Below, one piece after another: positions 36,763 through 46,377 of a stretch of 64,000 nucleotides of DNA. The notes under the pieces are model-generated. The model was not told where the DNA came from, made no database searches, and saw only the letters and a program-made list of their open reading frames with translations. The first letter of the stretch is position 1. Each line of letters opens with the position of its first letter. Location of the stretch: NCBI RefSeq assembly GCF_014656395.1, contig NZ_BNCI01000002.1, positions 186,001-250,000 of the forward strand, given 5' to 3'. This DNA is from Kordiimonas sediminis. GTDB taxonomy: Bacteria > Pseudomonadota > Alphaproteobacteria > Sphingomonadales > Kordiimonadaceae. The translations under genes and the position numbers were made by a program.

Positions 36763-37062
36763 ATGAATGAAGAACACCGCAAAAAGCTGATCGAATACCG
36801 AGAAAGTATTGATAATATTGATGCGTCTCTGGTTTTTATGTTGGCAGAGCGTTTTAAAATTACGCAAAAAGTAGGCTTTTATAAGAAAGAGCATAATCTG
36901 CCGCCAGCTGACCCCAATCGGGAGCAGGAACAGATCAAGCGGTTGCGGGAACTGGCACAGAGCGCAAACCTTGACCCCGAGTTCAGTGAGAAGTTTCTTC
37001 AGTTTATCATTGATGAAGTGATCCGCCACCATGAGCAGATCAGAGATGCAGGTGAAGCATGA
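36763..37062 (+). CDS. Chorismate mutase (AroQ class)
   Basis: A 99-residue all-alpha mutase converting chorismate to prephenate. Active-site residues sit in the expected AroQ places: the N-terminal RESIDNIDASLVFMLAERF helix, KKEHNLPPADPNREQE mid-protein, and a C-terminal IIDEVIRHHEQIRD. It is a stand-alone domain, not fused to a dehydratase or dehydrogenase. Its end overlaps the next gene (map) by 4 bp (ATGA), an unusual pairing. Confidence 0.9.
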   Translation: MNEEHRKKLIEYRESIDNIDASLVFMLAERFKITQKVGFYKKEHNLPPADPNREQEQIKRLRELAQSANLDPEFSEKFLQFIIDEVIRHHEQIRDAGEA

Positions 37063-37799
37063 CAATTGATGGTGCCGAAGCACTGGATGGCCTGCGCGAG
37101 ATTTGCATAATCTGCCGTGATGTTTTGCGGGCAATGGGCGACAAGGTCGCGCCTGGCGTTACCCCGCGGGAACTGGATGAGTTGGCTGGGAAAATGCTTA
37201 CGGAAAAGGGTGCCCGGTCTGCGCCTGGTCTTGCGTATGATTTCCCGGGATATACCTGCATTTCTGTTGGCGATGCGATTGCGCACGGAATTCCGTCTGA
37301 TGAGCCGCTGCGCGAAGGCCAGCTGGTTAACATCGACGTCAGCGCAGAAAAAGATGGATATTTTGGCGATAACGGTGCCAGCTTTGCAGTTGGTGAAGTA
37401 GATCCTTTGTTGCAGAAGTTATTGAAGGCAACAAAAGATGCCCAGCGTAAGGCAATGTTCGCTGCACGGGCAGGCCAGCCTTTGAATGCAATTGCAAAGG
37501 CTGTGGAAAAAGAAGCGAAGAAGCATGGTTTTCTTGTTATCGAAGGATTGAATGGTCACGGCGTTGGTAAATGGATACACGAGGAGCCGACGGTACCGAA
37601 CACCTACTATCCTAGTGACCGCGAAAAATTGCATGAAGGGCAGGTCCTTACAATTGAACCGTTTTTGGCTACTAAAAGTAAAGGCTATGTCGAAGATGAA
37701 GACGGCTGGACGCTCAGGCTTGATAAAGGCGGTTTCGGGGCACAGTTCGAGCATACATTCATCGTTACCAAAGGGGCGCCAATCGTCCTGACAGCTTGA
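37059..37799 (+). CDS. map: Type I methionine aminopeptidase
   Basis: Removes the initiator methionine from new proteins. It has 246 residues. The five metal ligands are visible in order: NIDVSAEKDGYFGDN (two Asp) near residue 90, HGVGKWIHEEP (His) near 168, LTIEPF (Glu) near 200, and QFEHTFIVT (Glu) near 230. GIPSDEPLREGQLVNID is the usual family run. The start is within the chorismate mutase gene (ATGA at 37059-37062), so translation is likely coupled. A terminator follows. Confidence 0.96.
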   Translation: MTIDGAEALDGLREICIICRDVLRAMGDKVAPGVTPRELDELAGKMLTEKGARSAPGLAYDFPGYTCISVGDAIAHGIPSDEPLREGQLVNIDVSAEKDGYFGDNGASFAVGEVDPLLQKLLKATKDAQRKAMFAARAGQPLNAIAKAVEKEAKKHGFLVIEGLNGHGVGKWIHEEPTVPNTYYPSDREKLHEGQVLTIEPFLATKSKGYVEDEDGWTLRLDKGGFGAQFEHTFIVTKGAPIVLTA

Positions 37800-37805
37800 T
37801 CGAGG

Positions 37806-37828
37806 AGGGCACGGATTGTGCCCTTTTT
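37806..37828 (+). terminator. Rho-independent terminator after map
   Basis: AGGGCAC (37806-37812) and GTGCCCT (37818-37824) form a 7-bp stem with a 5-base loop, followed by TTTTT. It lies 7 bases after the map stop. Confidence 0.92.
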
Positions 37829-37977
37829 ATCTGATGGCTGTATCAATAATCGTTTCAGGGTAATTTAAGTGCTGCTTCTGCCATACTGGTTCTTGACCAA
37901 GTCGTGTGTGACAGTTACGTTGCAGCGCAATAAATTTATTGGGGATTCGTCCCGGTCTAGACAGAGAAGATTATTTT

Positions 37978-38859
37978 ATGGCTTCAGTTTCTGCCACTAA
38001 AGGTATGCCGTTCCAGAATATCATCCTGACACTGCAAGATTACTGGGCAGATCAGGGCTGTGTAATTCTTCAGCCATATGACATGGAAATGGGCGCGGGG
38101 ACTTTTCATCCTGCGACAACTCTGCGGGCGCTGGGGCCGGATAGCTGGAATGCAGCATACGTGCAGCCCTGCCGACGCCCGACGGATGGCCGGTACGGTG
38201 AAAACCCCATGCGGTTGCAGCACTATTACCAGTTTCAGGTGATTTTGAAGCCAAGTCCTGAGAATATGCAGGAACTATATCTGGGTAGTCTTGAAGCAAT
38301 TGGCCTTGATAAAAATCTCCATGATTTTCGTTTTGTAGAAGACGACTGGGAAAGCCCAACCCTTGGTGCATGGGGGCTTGGCTGGGAAGTATGGTGTGAC
38401 GGCATGGAAGTCAGCCAATATACCTATTTCCAACAGGTAGGCGGCATTGAATGCAAGCCCGTGTCCGGGGAACTAACCTACGGCTTGGAGCGTCTGGCCA
38501 TGTTCGTACAGGGTGTTGATAATGTCTATGACCTGGACTTTAACGGGGCCGGTGCATCGTACGGGGACGTATATCTGGAGAACGAGCGCCAGCAGTCTGC
38601 CTACAATTTTGAACATGCAAATACGGAAAAGCTGTTTCGTGACTTTAAGGAAGCGCAGGAAGAATGCGCCAAGCTTTTAGCCGCTGAATTGCCGCTGCCT
38701 GCGTATGAGCAGTGTATCCGCGCAAGCCATACATTTAATCTATTGGATGCTCGCGGTGTTATTTCGGTTACGGAACGACAGGCCTATATTGGGCGTGTTC
38801 GGGATTTGGCCAAAGGGTGCTGTGAAACATATCTCAAGAAAATCGGTGGAGAAGAATAA
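37978..38859 (+). CDS. glyQ: Glycyl-tRNA synthetase alpha subunit
   Basis: The catalytic subunit of the bacterial alpha2-beta2 class II GlyRS, 293 residues. Signatures are [17 protein letters not shown] near residue 10, GAGTFHPAT near 37, [17 protein letters not shown] near 58, and GGIECKPV with LERLAMF near 165. I chose the ATG at 37978 because family members begin close to the FQ.I..L motif; the longer frame from 37939 has no advantage. glyS starts within the stop codon (TAATG). Confidence 0.96.
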   Translation: MASVSATKGMPFQNIILTLQDYWADQGCVILQPYDMEMGAGTFHPATTLRALGPDSWNAAYVQPCRRPTDGRYGENPMRLQHYYQFQVILKPSPENMQELYLGSLEAIGLDKNLHDFRFVEDDWESPTLGAWGLGWEVWCDGMEVSQYTYFQQVGGIECKPVSGELTYGLERLAMFVQGVDNVYDLDFNGAGASYGDVYLENERQQSAYNFEHANTEKLFRDFKEAQEECAKLLAAELPLPAYEQCIRASHTFNLLDARGVISVTERQAYIGRVRDLAKGCCETYLKKIGGEE

Positions 38860-40931
38860 TGGCTGATCTTCTGATTGAACTGTTTTCTGAGGAAATCCCG
38901 GCCCGTATGCAAACACAGGCTGCCCGTGATCTCTCGAAATTGGTAACCGATGGTTTGAAAGAGGCTGGCTTAACGTTTGATGAGGCACCTGCCTTTGTAA
39001 CACCGCGCCGGTTAACTTTGTGTGTGAACGGCTTGCCAGACAAGACCCCTGATATATCAGAAGAACGTCGCGGACCACGCACCGATGCACCGGAAAAAGC
39101 ACTGGAAGGCTTTATGCGCGGTGCAGGTGTTACCCGTGACCAACTGGAAGAACGCGAAGAGAAAAAGGGAACTTTCTTTTTTGCGAAGATAGAAAAGCCC
39201 GGCCGACCAACGGGCGATGTGGTCGCAGAAGTGCTGGAAGCAACCATTAGGAACTTTCCGTGGCCAAAGTCCCAGCGCTGGGGCAGTAGCAGCCTGAAAT
39301 GGGTGCGCCCTCTGCGGAATATTTTGTGCATTCTGGATGGTGCCGCAGTTGATCTGACCGTTGACGGCTTCACAGCCAATAATAAAACATTCGGTCACCG
39401 CTTTATGGCGCCTGAATGGTTTGAGGTGACAGACTTTGCAGACTACGAGCAAAAGCTGCTGGACCATAAAGTCATTGTAAATGCCGATAAGCGTGCAGAC
39501 GCGATTGCGGCGGGCATCAGTTCCCTGACCTCGGAGAAGGGGCTTGAGTGGGTTGAAGACAAGGGGTTGCTTCGGGAAGTAGCTGGCCTTGTTGAATGGC
39601 CAGTACCGCTGATGGGGTCGTTTGATCCTGCATTTATGGCTGTACCGGAAGAAGTTCTGATCCTGACTATGAAGAAAGATCAGAAATACTTTGTGACACG
39701 TAACCCCGAAACCGGTGATCTCGCGCCGTATTTCATAACTGTTGCCAATACAGAAACAGTTGACGGTGGCGCTATGGTTCGTGACGGGAACGAACGGGTA
39801 CTGTCTGCACGTCTGGCAGATGCGAAGTTTTTCTGGGATCAGGATTTGAAAGGACGGCTGGATGATAATCTTGCCGCGCTTGACGATATTGTTTTCCACA
39901 TTGAGCTTGGAAAAGTATCTGACCGTGTTGCGCGGATGAAATCATTGGCGCGCAAGCTGGCCGATTTTATTCCTGGCTGTGATGCGACTGAGGCAGAGCG
40001 TGCGGCCGAGCTTGCGAAAGCTGATCTGGTATCTCAGATGGTCTATGAATTCCCGGAAGTACAGGGTGTGATGGGACGTTACTACGCAAAAGCGCAGGGC
40101 GAAACGGACGCCGTTGCTGATGCAATTCGTGATCATTATGCCCCGGCTGGTCCGTCAGACACATGCCCAACAGCCCCTGTATCCGTGGCGGTCGCGCTGG
40201 CTGAAAAGCTTGATACGCTTGTTGGCTTTTTCGGTATTGATCAAAAACCAACTGGATCGAAAGACCCTTATGCTCTGCGCCGCGCTGCCCTTGCTGTTAT
40301 TCGTTTGATCACGGAAAATGGCATCCGGCTATCTTTGCAGGATGCTGTAAATGCGGGTATTGCATCCTTTGCGGCACAATCAGTTGCCATGAAAGATACC
40401 AGTCAGGATTTCGGGCTGCTGGCATTCTTTGGTGACCGCCTGAAAGTGCAGCAACGTGATCTGGGCGTACGTCATGATTTGATTGATGCCGTGTTTGCAA
40501 AAGGCGATGATGATCTGGTGCGTATTCTGGGCCGGGTTGACGCACTTGGTTCTTTCCTTGGAACCGACGACGGTGTGAACCTGCTGGCTGGCTATAAACG
40601 GGCGGCGAATATTCTGAAAATTGAAGAAAAGAAAGACGGCACTGAATACGGTGCGGACGTTTCCGCTGCTCTGCTGTCTCAGGAAGAAGAAATTACACTG
40701 TTCGAAGCGCTGGGTGCCGCAGAGACGGATGCACTTGTTGCGCTTGAGCAGGAGAATTTCGAGGCATCAATGACGGCCTTGTCAACGCTACGCGCTCCGA
40801 TTGATGCCTTTTTCGACAAGGTAACAGTGAATGCGGACGATGCGGTGCTACGGGCAAATCGACTGGCGCTACTTGCAAAAATTCGTGCGGCTGTGAATAC
40901 AGTCGCTGACTTTGGTCAGATTGAAGGCTGA
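38859..40931 (+). CDS. glyS: Glycyl-tRNA synthetase beta subunit
   Basis: The tRNA-binding subunit of GlyRS, 690 residues. It begins [18 protein letters not shown], the family signature, with TPRRLTL near residue 48, the EARLADAKFFWDQDLK region near 315, and the C-terminal DALR-like anticodon-binding part (RANRLALLAKI). Both subunits are needed. Translation is coupled to glyQ by the TAATG overlap. Confidence 0.96.
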   Translation: MADLLIELFSEEIPARMQTQAARDLSKLVTDGLKEAGLTFDEAPAFVTPRRLTLCVNGLPDKTPDISEERRGPRTDAPEKALEGFMRGAGVTRDQLEEREEKKGTFFFAKIEKPGRPTGDVVAEVLEATIRNFPWPKSQRWGSSSLKWVRPLRNILCILDGAAVDLTVDGFTANNKTFGHRFMAPEWFEVTDFADYEQKLLDHKVIVNADKRADAIAAGISSLTSEKGLEWVEDKGLLREVAGLVEWPVPLMGSFDPAFMAVPEEVLILTMKKDQKYFVTRNPETGDLAPYFITVANTETVDGGAMVRDGNERVLSARLADAKFFWDQDLKGRLDDNLAALDDIVFHIELGKVSDRVARMKSLARKLADFIPGCDATEAERAAELAKADLVSQMVYEFPEVQGVMGRYYAKAQGETDAVADAIRDHYAPAGPSDTCPTAPVSVAVALAEKLDTLVGFFGIDQKPTGSKDPYALRRAALAVIRLITENGIRLSLQDAVNAGIASFAAQSVAMKDTSQDFGLLAFFGDRLKVQQRDLGVRHDLIDAVFAKGDDDLVRILGRVDALGSFLGTDDGVNLLAGYKRAANILKIEEKKDGTEYGADVSAALLSQEEEITLFEALGAAETDALVALEQENFEASMTALSTLRAPIDAFFDKVTVNADDAVLRANRLALLAKIRAAVNTVADFGQIEG

Positions 40932-41046
40932 CTATTGTGGGCATAAGCTCAAAAAACGGGTGAACACCAGATACCAGACATAAGGGTCACCCACCGTTTA
41001 GACCAACTGCGTTTGGGACAACCGCAGTGCAACAGGACTAAGTATA

Positions 41047-43704
41047 ATGACCAAATGGGTTTACAGTTTTGGTGACGGCGCGGCGGAAGGCCGTGCAGAT
41101 ATGAAAAATCTTCTGGGCGGCAAGGGGGCGAACCTTGCAGAAATGGCATCGCTTGGCCTGCCGGTGCCACCGGGCCTGACCATTTCCACCGAAGTCTGTA
41201 CCTATTATTATGATAATGAGCGACAGTATCCGTCCGAGCTGAAGGATCAGGTTGCAGAGGCGATCAAGGCGATTGAGACGAGTGTCGGCGCCACGTTTGG
41301 TGATCCGGAAAATCCGCTTCTGGTTTCTGTTCGTTCAGGTGCACGGGTATCCATGCCGGGCATGATGGACACGGTTCTTAACCTCGGTTTGAATGACCAA
41401 ACTGTCGAAGGGCTTGCTAAAAACAGCGAGAATGAGCGTTTTGCGTGGGACAGTTACCGCCGTTTCATTCAGATGTATTCGGATGTTGTTCTGGGGGTGG
41501 ACCATTACCACTTTGAAGAATTGATTGATCTGCACAAGGACGAAAAAGGTGTCGATCTGGATACCGACCTGACTGCCGATGACTGGAAAGTCCTGGTTGC
41601 TGCTTTCAAGAAGAAAACACAAGAAACCTTGGGGGAACCGTTCCCACAGGATGTCCATGATCAGCTGTGGGGTGCTATAGGTGCCGTATTTGGTAGTTGG
41701 CGGATTGAACGTGCCAAGGTGTACCGTAAATTGAATAATATCCCCGAAGAATGGGGCACAGCCGTTAATGTGCAGGCTATGGTGTTTGGTAATATGGGGG
41801 AGACGTCGGCAACAGGCGTTGCCTTTACCCGTGATCCGTCTACCGGCGAGAATGAATATTATGGCGAATATCTGATTAATGCACAGGGTGAAGATGTGGT
41901 TGCTGGTATCCGGACACCACAGAACTTGACCAAAGCGGCTCGTGAAAAGGCAGGTGCCAAAGACCTTAGCATGGAAGAAAGCATGCCAGAGGTATTTGGT
42001 CAGCTTGCGTCCGTTTTTGAGAAGCTGGAGAAGCACTATAAAGACATGCAGGATATCGAATTTACTGTTCAGCGCGGTAAATTATGGATGCTGCAAACCC
42101 GTAGTGGAAAGCGGACTGCCAAAGCTGCCTTGAAAATTGCTGTTGAACTGGCAGCCGATGGCCTTATCGACGAAAAAACTGCTGTCATGCGGGTTGAGCC
42201 AGGGGCGCTTGACCAGCTTCTGCATCCGACTCTGGACCCTGATGCCCCGCGTGATGTGTTGACGCGCGGCTTGCCTGCCAGCCCAGGTGCTGCGCACGGT
42301 GCGGCTGTGTTTACCGCTGATGAGGCAGAAGAGTGGGCGAAGGCTGGCAAGGATGTGATCCTGTGCCGCACCGAGACCAGCCCAGAGGATATTCACGGTA
42401 TGCATGCCGCGAAAGGTATTCTGACAGCGCGCGGCGGCATGACTAGTCACGCAGCCGTGGTGGCCCGTGGTATGGGCCGTCCCTGTGTATCAGGCGCTGG
42501 TGCCATTCGTATTGATGCCAAGGCCGAAATCATGCACTGCATGGGGCGTGAGATTAAGAAGGGTGACCTGATCACTATTGATGGAGCGTCGGGCGAAGTC
42601 ATGATTGGTGAAGTTAAAACGCTGCAGCCAGAGCTGGCCGGTGATTTTGCGACACTGATGGAGTGGGCAGACACCTACCGGACACTGAAGGTACGCACAA
42701 ACGCGGACACGCCTGCCGACACAACCACCGCACGGGAGTTCGGTGCCGAAGGTATTGGTCTGTGCCGGACCGAGCATATGTTCTTTGAAGGCGAGCGTAT
42801 TGTAGCTGTTCGTCAGATGATCCTGTCTGAAACAGAAGCAGGGCGCCGCGAGGCACTGGCGAAGCTGTTGCCGATGCAGCGCGCAGACTTTACTGAAATC
42901 TTCAAGATTATGCGCGGTTTGCCGGTTACAATTCGCCTCCTTGACCCACCACTACATGAATTCCTGCCGCGTGAAGACGATGAGTTTGAGCAGGTTGCAG
43001 GTGCATTGGGGATCAGTGTTGAGAAACTGAAACGTCAAGCAAATGAGCTACATGAATTCAACCCGATGCTTGGTCACCGGGGATGTCGTTTGGGGATTTC
43101 CTATCCTGAAATTTATGAAATGCAGGCACGGGCAATCTTTGAAGCTGCGGTTGCAGTGGAAAAAGAATCCGGTGAAACAGTGGTGCCAGAGGTTATGATC
43201 CCGCTTGTTGCGACAGAAAAAGAACTGTCCATGCTGCGCCAAAGGGTAGAGGCAGAAGCTGCAAAAGTGTTCACGGAGCAAAGCCACACAGTTGAATATA
43301 TGGTTGGTACCATGATTGAATTGCCGCGTGCTGCATTGCAGGCCGCGAAAATTGCTCAGTCTGCTGACTTCTTCTCGTTTGGAACGAATGACCTGACACA
43401 AACAGCGATTGGTATCAGCCGGGATGATGCTGCACGGTTCCTGGATGAATATGTGAAACTGGATATTTTTGCCCAAGACCCCTTTGTCTCTATTGATCAG
43501 GAAGGTGTGGGCGAACTGGTTAAAATAGGAACTGAGCGAGGCCGTTCCACCAAGCCTGATCTAAAGCTTGGCATTTGTGGTGAGCATGGGGGTGACCCGG
43601 CATCTGTCATGTTCTGTCATGATGTTGGGCTGGATTATGTGTCCTGTTCGCCATTCCGTGTGCCAATTGCCCGGTTGGCTGCTGCACAGGCTGCATTGCG
43701 GTAA
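41047..43704 (+). CDS. ppdK: Pyruvate, phosphate dikinase
   Basis: Interconverts pyruvate, ATP and phosphate with phosphoenolpyruvate, AMP and diphosphate; 885 residues. The N-terminal ATP-grasp part has GGKGANLAEMASLGLPVPPG near residue 22. The phosphohistidine domain has GGMTSHAAVVARGMG with the catalytic His near 468. The C-terminal PEP/pyruvate TIM barrel has GTMIELPRAAL, FSFGTNDLTQ and GICGEHGGDP. It lies 115 bases after glyS, the usual alphaproteobacterial order. GGGTGA/TCACCC and ACTGCG/CGCAGT arms lie in the gap upstream. Confidence 0.97.
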   Translation: MTKWVYSFGDGAAEGRADMKNLLGGKGANLAEMASLGLPVPPGLTISTEVCTYYYDNERQYPSELKDQVAEAIKAIETSVGATFGDPENPLLVSVRSGARVSMPGMMDTVLNLGLNDQTVEGLAKNSENERFAWDSYRRFIQMYSDVVLGVDHYHFEELIDLHKDEKGVDLDTDLTADDWKVLVAAFKKKTQETLGEPFPQDVHDQLWGAIGAVFGSWRIERAKVYRKLNNIPEEWGTAVNVQAMVFGNMGETSATGVAFTRDPSTGENEYYGEYLINAQGEDVVAGIRTPQNLTKAAREKAGAKDLSMEESMPEVFGQLASVFEKLEKHYKDMQDIEFTVQRGKLWMLQTRSGKRTAKAALKIAVELAADGLIDEKTAVMRVEPGALDQLLHPTLDPDAPRDVLTRGLPASPGAAHGAAVFTADEAEEWAKAGKDVILCRTETSPEDIHGMHAAKGILTARGGMTSHAAVVARGMGRPCVSGAGAIRIDAKAEIMHCMGREIKKGDLITIDGASGEVMIGEVKTLQPELAGDFATLMEWADTYRTLKVRTNADTPADTTTAREFGAEGIGLCRTEHMFFEGERIVAVRQMILSETEAGRREALAKLLPMQRADFTEIFKIMRGLPVTIRLLDPPLHEFLPREDDEFEQVAGALGISVEKLKRQANELHEFNPMLGHRGCRLGISYPEIYEMQARAIFEAAVAVEKESGETVVPEVMIPLVATEKELSMLRQRVEAEAAKVFTEQSHTVEYMVGTMIELPRAALQAAKIAQSADFFSFGTNDLTQTAIGISRDDAARFLDEYVKLDIFAQDPFVSIDQEGVGELVKIGTERGRSTKPDLKLGICGEHGGDPASVMFCHDVGLDYVSCSPFRVPIARLAAAQAALR

Positions 43705-43731
43705 TCAGCGCAGAAATCCATCAGTAATCAG

Positions 43732-43760
43732 GGGCGTGCCTTATCAGGCGCGCCCTTTTT
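43732..43760 (+). terminator. Rho-independent terminator after ppdK
   Basis: GGGCGTGCC (43732-43740) and GGCGCGCCC (43747-43755) form a 9-bp stem with one wobble pair and a 6-base loop, then TTTTT. It is 27 bases after the ppdK stop. Confidence 0.9.
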
Positions 43761-43845
43761 GCATGATACTTTGCTGTGCTTGCGGCCGACAATTTTGCCC
43801 GACTATCTGCACCAGCGGTTAGCATTTGATTGAGTAAAAGTGATC

Positions 43846-43956
43846 TTAGCCAAAAACTGCCATAAAAATCACAAGGAAGACGATGGCAACAATTGCAAAG
43901 CGAACTTTGTCATGTTTGCTCATGGCGGCAAGGGTGCGGTCTTTTTTAGATTTCAT
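43846..43956 (-). CDS. Small membrane protein of 36 residues (unknown function)
   Basis: A short open frame on the minus strand, ATG at 43956 to TAA at 43846, encoding MKSKKDRTLAAM followed by SKHDKVRF and one hydrophobic segment at about residues 20-35 (AIVAIVFLVIFMAVF). The basic N-terminal half and single membrane helix predict an inner-membrane protein with its N terminus inside. It lies 40 bases after ygfZ in the same direction, so cotranscription is likely. The ribosome site is weak (GTGGAAC). I do not recognise it as a named family; real by composition, but unproven. Confidence 0.6.
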   Translation of the reverse strand: MKSKKDRTLAAMSKHDKVRFAIVAIVFLVIFMAVFG

Positions 43957-43996
43957 CGTTTTGTTCCACGGTGTAATTGGCGCTGCAGCGCGACTA

Positions 43997-44782
43997 TTAG
44001 TCTATAATGCTAATTGCGGTACCATTTTCAAGTGACAGATTGTCGCCAATATATTCCAGGCGCAAATAGGCAAGGGCATGTGTGCCGCTGACAGTACGCA
44101 GTGTGCCTGCTTTTTTGCCGCTTTCCGTCAGAATATCAGCGCCAGTTTCCAGGCTTTCATCCGTCGAAGACACGGGCACCAGTCGTTTTTTCAGATTAGT
44201 TCTATGTTTCATCCGCGCTGTTAATTCCTGACCGATGTAGCATCCCTTGGTAAAGCTGACTCCGTTTAATCGTTCAGCATCAGTTTCCAGCCAGAAGTAT
44301 TTCTCCCGCTCCATGTCGCGGCTACCGTCAGGTACGCCACATCTAAGGCGGAGGTTTTCATAGTCAGGTAAAGACAAGGCTGTTCCTTCAGGCCTGTGAT
44401 CTGTGATGCCGCGATAACCAAGGTCGCTATGGCGCGGGTCTGGTGCGAAAATACCGCTGGAAGGTTGCTCTGTCGCGGCAAAGACATGGTGTGTGTCGCT
44501 GATGTCTGTAATTGTCAGGTCTGCCCGCAATTTATATAGCATCAAGCGGCGATAAAAGTCCTGTTTGCTGTCAGCCTCGACATCCAGCAAAAGATCATCG
44601 CCGTCTTTGAAAATGATCATGTCGTAGAAGAACTTTCCCTGCGGCGTCAAAAGGGCGGCATAAACGGCGTGCCCTTCTTTGATCAGGTTCAAGTCATTGG
44701 TCACCAGCCCCTGAAGAAAGGAGAATGCTTCCGGGCCGCTCAGGCGAAAAACGCCTCTGTTTTCTAGCTGTAATATTTTCAT
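43997..44782 (-). CDS. ygfZ: Folate-binding protein YgfZ
   Basis: A GcvT-related folate-binding protein of 261 residues that supports iron-sulfur cluster maintenance. The diagnostic KGCYIGQE motif is near residue 180 in the FTKGCYIGQELTARM stretch. The N-terminal LSGPEAFSFLQGLVTNDL is also typical. It lies opposite the LysE gene with 169 bases between starts. Folate-related genes folB, the FolM-like reductase and folP are elsewhere in the window. Confidence 0.93.
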   Translation of the reverse strand: MKILQLENRGVFRLSGPEAFSFLQGLVTNDLNLIKEGHAVYAALLTPQGKFFYDMIIFKDGDDLLLDVEADSKQDFYRRLMLYKLRADLTITDISDTHHVFAATEQPSSGIFAPDPRHSDLGYRGITDHRPEGTALSLPDYENLRLRCGVPDGSRDMEREKYFWLETDAERLNGVSFTKGCYIGQELTARMKHRTNLKKRLVPVSSTDESLETGADILTESGKKAGTLRTVSGTHALAYLRLEYIGDNLSLENGTAISIID

Positions 44783-44899
44783 GCTTTATCACTTATCTAT
44801 TCCGGGCTGATATTCAAGGATCAAAATGATTATTTGATGGTTATGGTCAAAGATCAAAAATGTTACAAATATATAGAGCCGCTGCAATGATTGGCAGAA

Positions 44900-44917
44900 T
44901 GCCCCTTGGTAGGGGCA
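44900..44917 (+). promoter_or_regulatory. Hairpin in the lysE-family gene leader
   Basis: TGCCCCT and AGGGGCA form a perfect 7-bp stem around a 4-base loop, 34 bases before the LysE-family start. CTATTTG follows the stem, so an attenuator-like role is possible but not shown. Confidence 0.35.
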
Positions 44918-44951
44918 CTATTTGTAGGCTGAAAGCCGAGTGGGGAAGTGG

Positions 44952-45581
44952 ATGCAGGAAGCCAGTGTATTTTTTTGGGGTGTGTTTTTTGGCTATATAG
45001 TCTCTGCCCCCCTTGGTCCGGTTAATATTATCTGTTTGCAGCGCAGTCTTTACGGTAATGCGTTTCACGGATTTCTGATCGGGCTTGGCGCAGCGTTCGT
45101 GGATGCCTTTTACGGGGCGCTTGCAGCCTATGGTTTGGCGGCGGTTCATTCCGCCATTGAAGCTTATTTGGTCTACTTAAAAATATTCGCAGCAATATTG
45201 CTGACAACCTTTGCCATCAAAGTATGGCGCAGCCATCCGCACCTTTCCCGCCCAAATGGTTCAGTGGGCGTGAAACGCAGTATGCTGGCGGCTGCTATGC
45301 TGACGCTGTCCAACCCTGGTGTATTTCTGGGGTTTGCAGGGTTGTTCACACTGGTAGGGGTTACAGAAATGGGCCGCGCCTTTAACACGCTTTGGCAGTT
45401 CGGGGCGCTATTATCAGTCGGTATATTTATTGGGGGCGCATTGTGGTGGGCAACCTTCGCAGGGATTGCCGTTAAATTAAGAGATGTAATCACTGACCGT
45501 ATGCTGGAAAAGCTAAATCACGTTTTTGCGAGTGTCTTCGCGCTATTCGCCTGTATCGCATTGATTTCTGCAATTTTTTGA
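44952..45581 (+). CDS. LysE-family amino acid exporter
   Basis: An inner-membrane exporter of 209 residues with six hydrophobic segments. The N-terminal SAPLGPVNIICLQRSLYGN segment matches the LysE/RhtB signature (PGP-type turn), and GAAFVDAFYG follows. The substrate (basic or other amino acids) cannot be read. The ATG at 44952 has GGGGA five bases upstream; a GTG at 44940 is a weaker choice. It occupies the position ahead of pal where tolB usually sits. Confidence 0.85.
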   Translation: MQEASVFFWGVFFGYIVSAPLGPVNIICLQRSLYGNAFHGFLIGLGAAFVDAFYGALAAYGLAAVHSAIEAYLVYLKIFAAILLTTFAIKVWRSHPHLSRPNGSVGVKRSMLAAAMLTLSNPGVFLGFAGLFTLVGVTEMGRAFNTLWQFGALLSVGIFIGGALWWATFAGIAVKLRDVITDRMLEKLNHVFASVFALFACIALISAIF

Positions 45582-45653
45582 CCCGGCTATCCCAAAAGCG
45601 TTAAGAAAATACCAAAAAAGATGAAAAAGCAGCTATTTAGTCGTCTTCCCTGC

Positions 45654-45682
45654 TTGAACATATGGAAATGTGACTATATAGT
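45654..45682 (+). promoter_or_regulatory. Candidate sigma-70 promoter of pal
   Basis: TTGAAC (45654-45659) and TATAGT (45677-45682) have a 17-base spacer. This predicts a leader of about 107 bases before pal, in line with pal having its own promoter apart from tolB. Confidence 0.5.
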
Positions 45683-45796
45683 TTGCGCGAACAGTCGGCA
45701 CAGTTTCGGTTATTTTAAGGACAAATCGGGCGGTGCTATATAAGATCAACCCGGGGGAAACCCTTAATTTTTAAATATGTTGGAGGGTGTATCAAT

Positions 45797-46351
45797 ATGT
45801 CCAACCGTATGGGCTCCAAATTCGCATTCGTCACTGTTGCTGCTCTTCTTGCTGCAGCTTGTTCCAAAGAACCTGAGCCAGAAGTAACTGCGCCAACAGT
45901 GGAAGAGGAGCAGATGGCTCCTGTTGAGCAGCCAAAAACTGCTGAAGAATTGATGGTAGAAGAATTCGGTCTGCCAAACCAGACTGGTCTGAATGACTAC
46001 ATGGATATGACTGCGGGTGCTGATCGTGTGTTCTTTGCATACGATAGCAGCGAACTGAACGATGATGGCCGTGCTGTTCTTGAGGCTGCTGCAAAGTGGA
46101 TGTCACAGGGCTATGGGTATGCTCGCGTGTCCCTGACAATCGAAGGTCACTGTGATGAGCGCGGAACGCGTGAATATAACCTTGCGCTGGGTGATCGTCG
46201 TGCAAATGCTGTGAAGAATTATCTGGTTGCACTTGGTGTGCCTTCCACACGTCTTCAGACAATCAGCTACGGTAAAGAGCGTCCTGTTGCCAGCGGTGGT
46301 GACGAAAGTACGCACGCACGTAACCGTCGTGGTGTTTTGCGCGTAAATTAA
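45797..46351 (+). CDS. pal: Peptidoglycan-associated lipoprotein Pal
   Basis: An outer-membrane lipoprotein of 184 residues. The lipobox LAAAC places the lipidated Cys at 22. A Glu/Pro-rich spacer (about 24-55) leads to the OmpA-like peptidoglycan-binding domain (about 75-184) with FAYDSSELNDDG, IEGHCDERGTREYNLALGDRRA and SYGKERP. It binds TolB and peptidoglycan and supports outer-membrane constriction. GGAGG lies 14 bases before the ATG. A strong hairpin separates it from cpoB. Confidence 0.97.
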   Translation: MSNRMGSKFAFVTVAALLAAACSKEPEPEVTAPTVEEEQMAPVEQPKTAEELMVEEFGLPNQTGLNDYMDMTAGADRVFFAYDSSELNDDGRAVLEAAAKWMSQGYGYARVSLTIEGHCDERGTREYNLALGDRRANAVKNYLVALGVPSTRLQTISYGKERPVASGGDESTHARNRRGVLRVN

Positions 46352-46377
46352 TCGCGCCATACCCTGAAGGAATTCGG

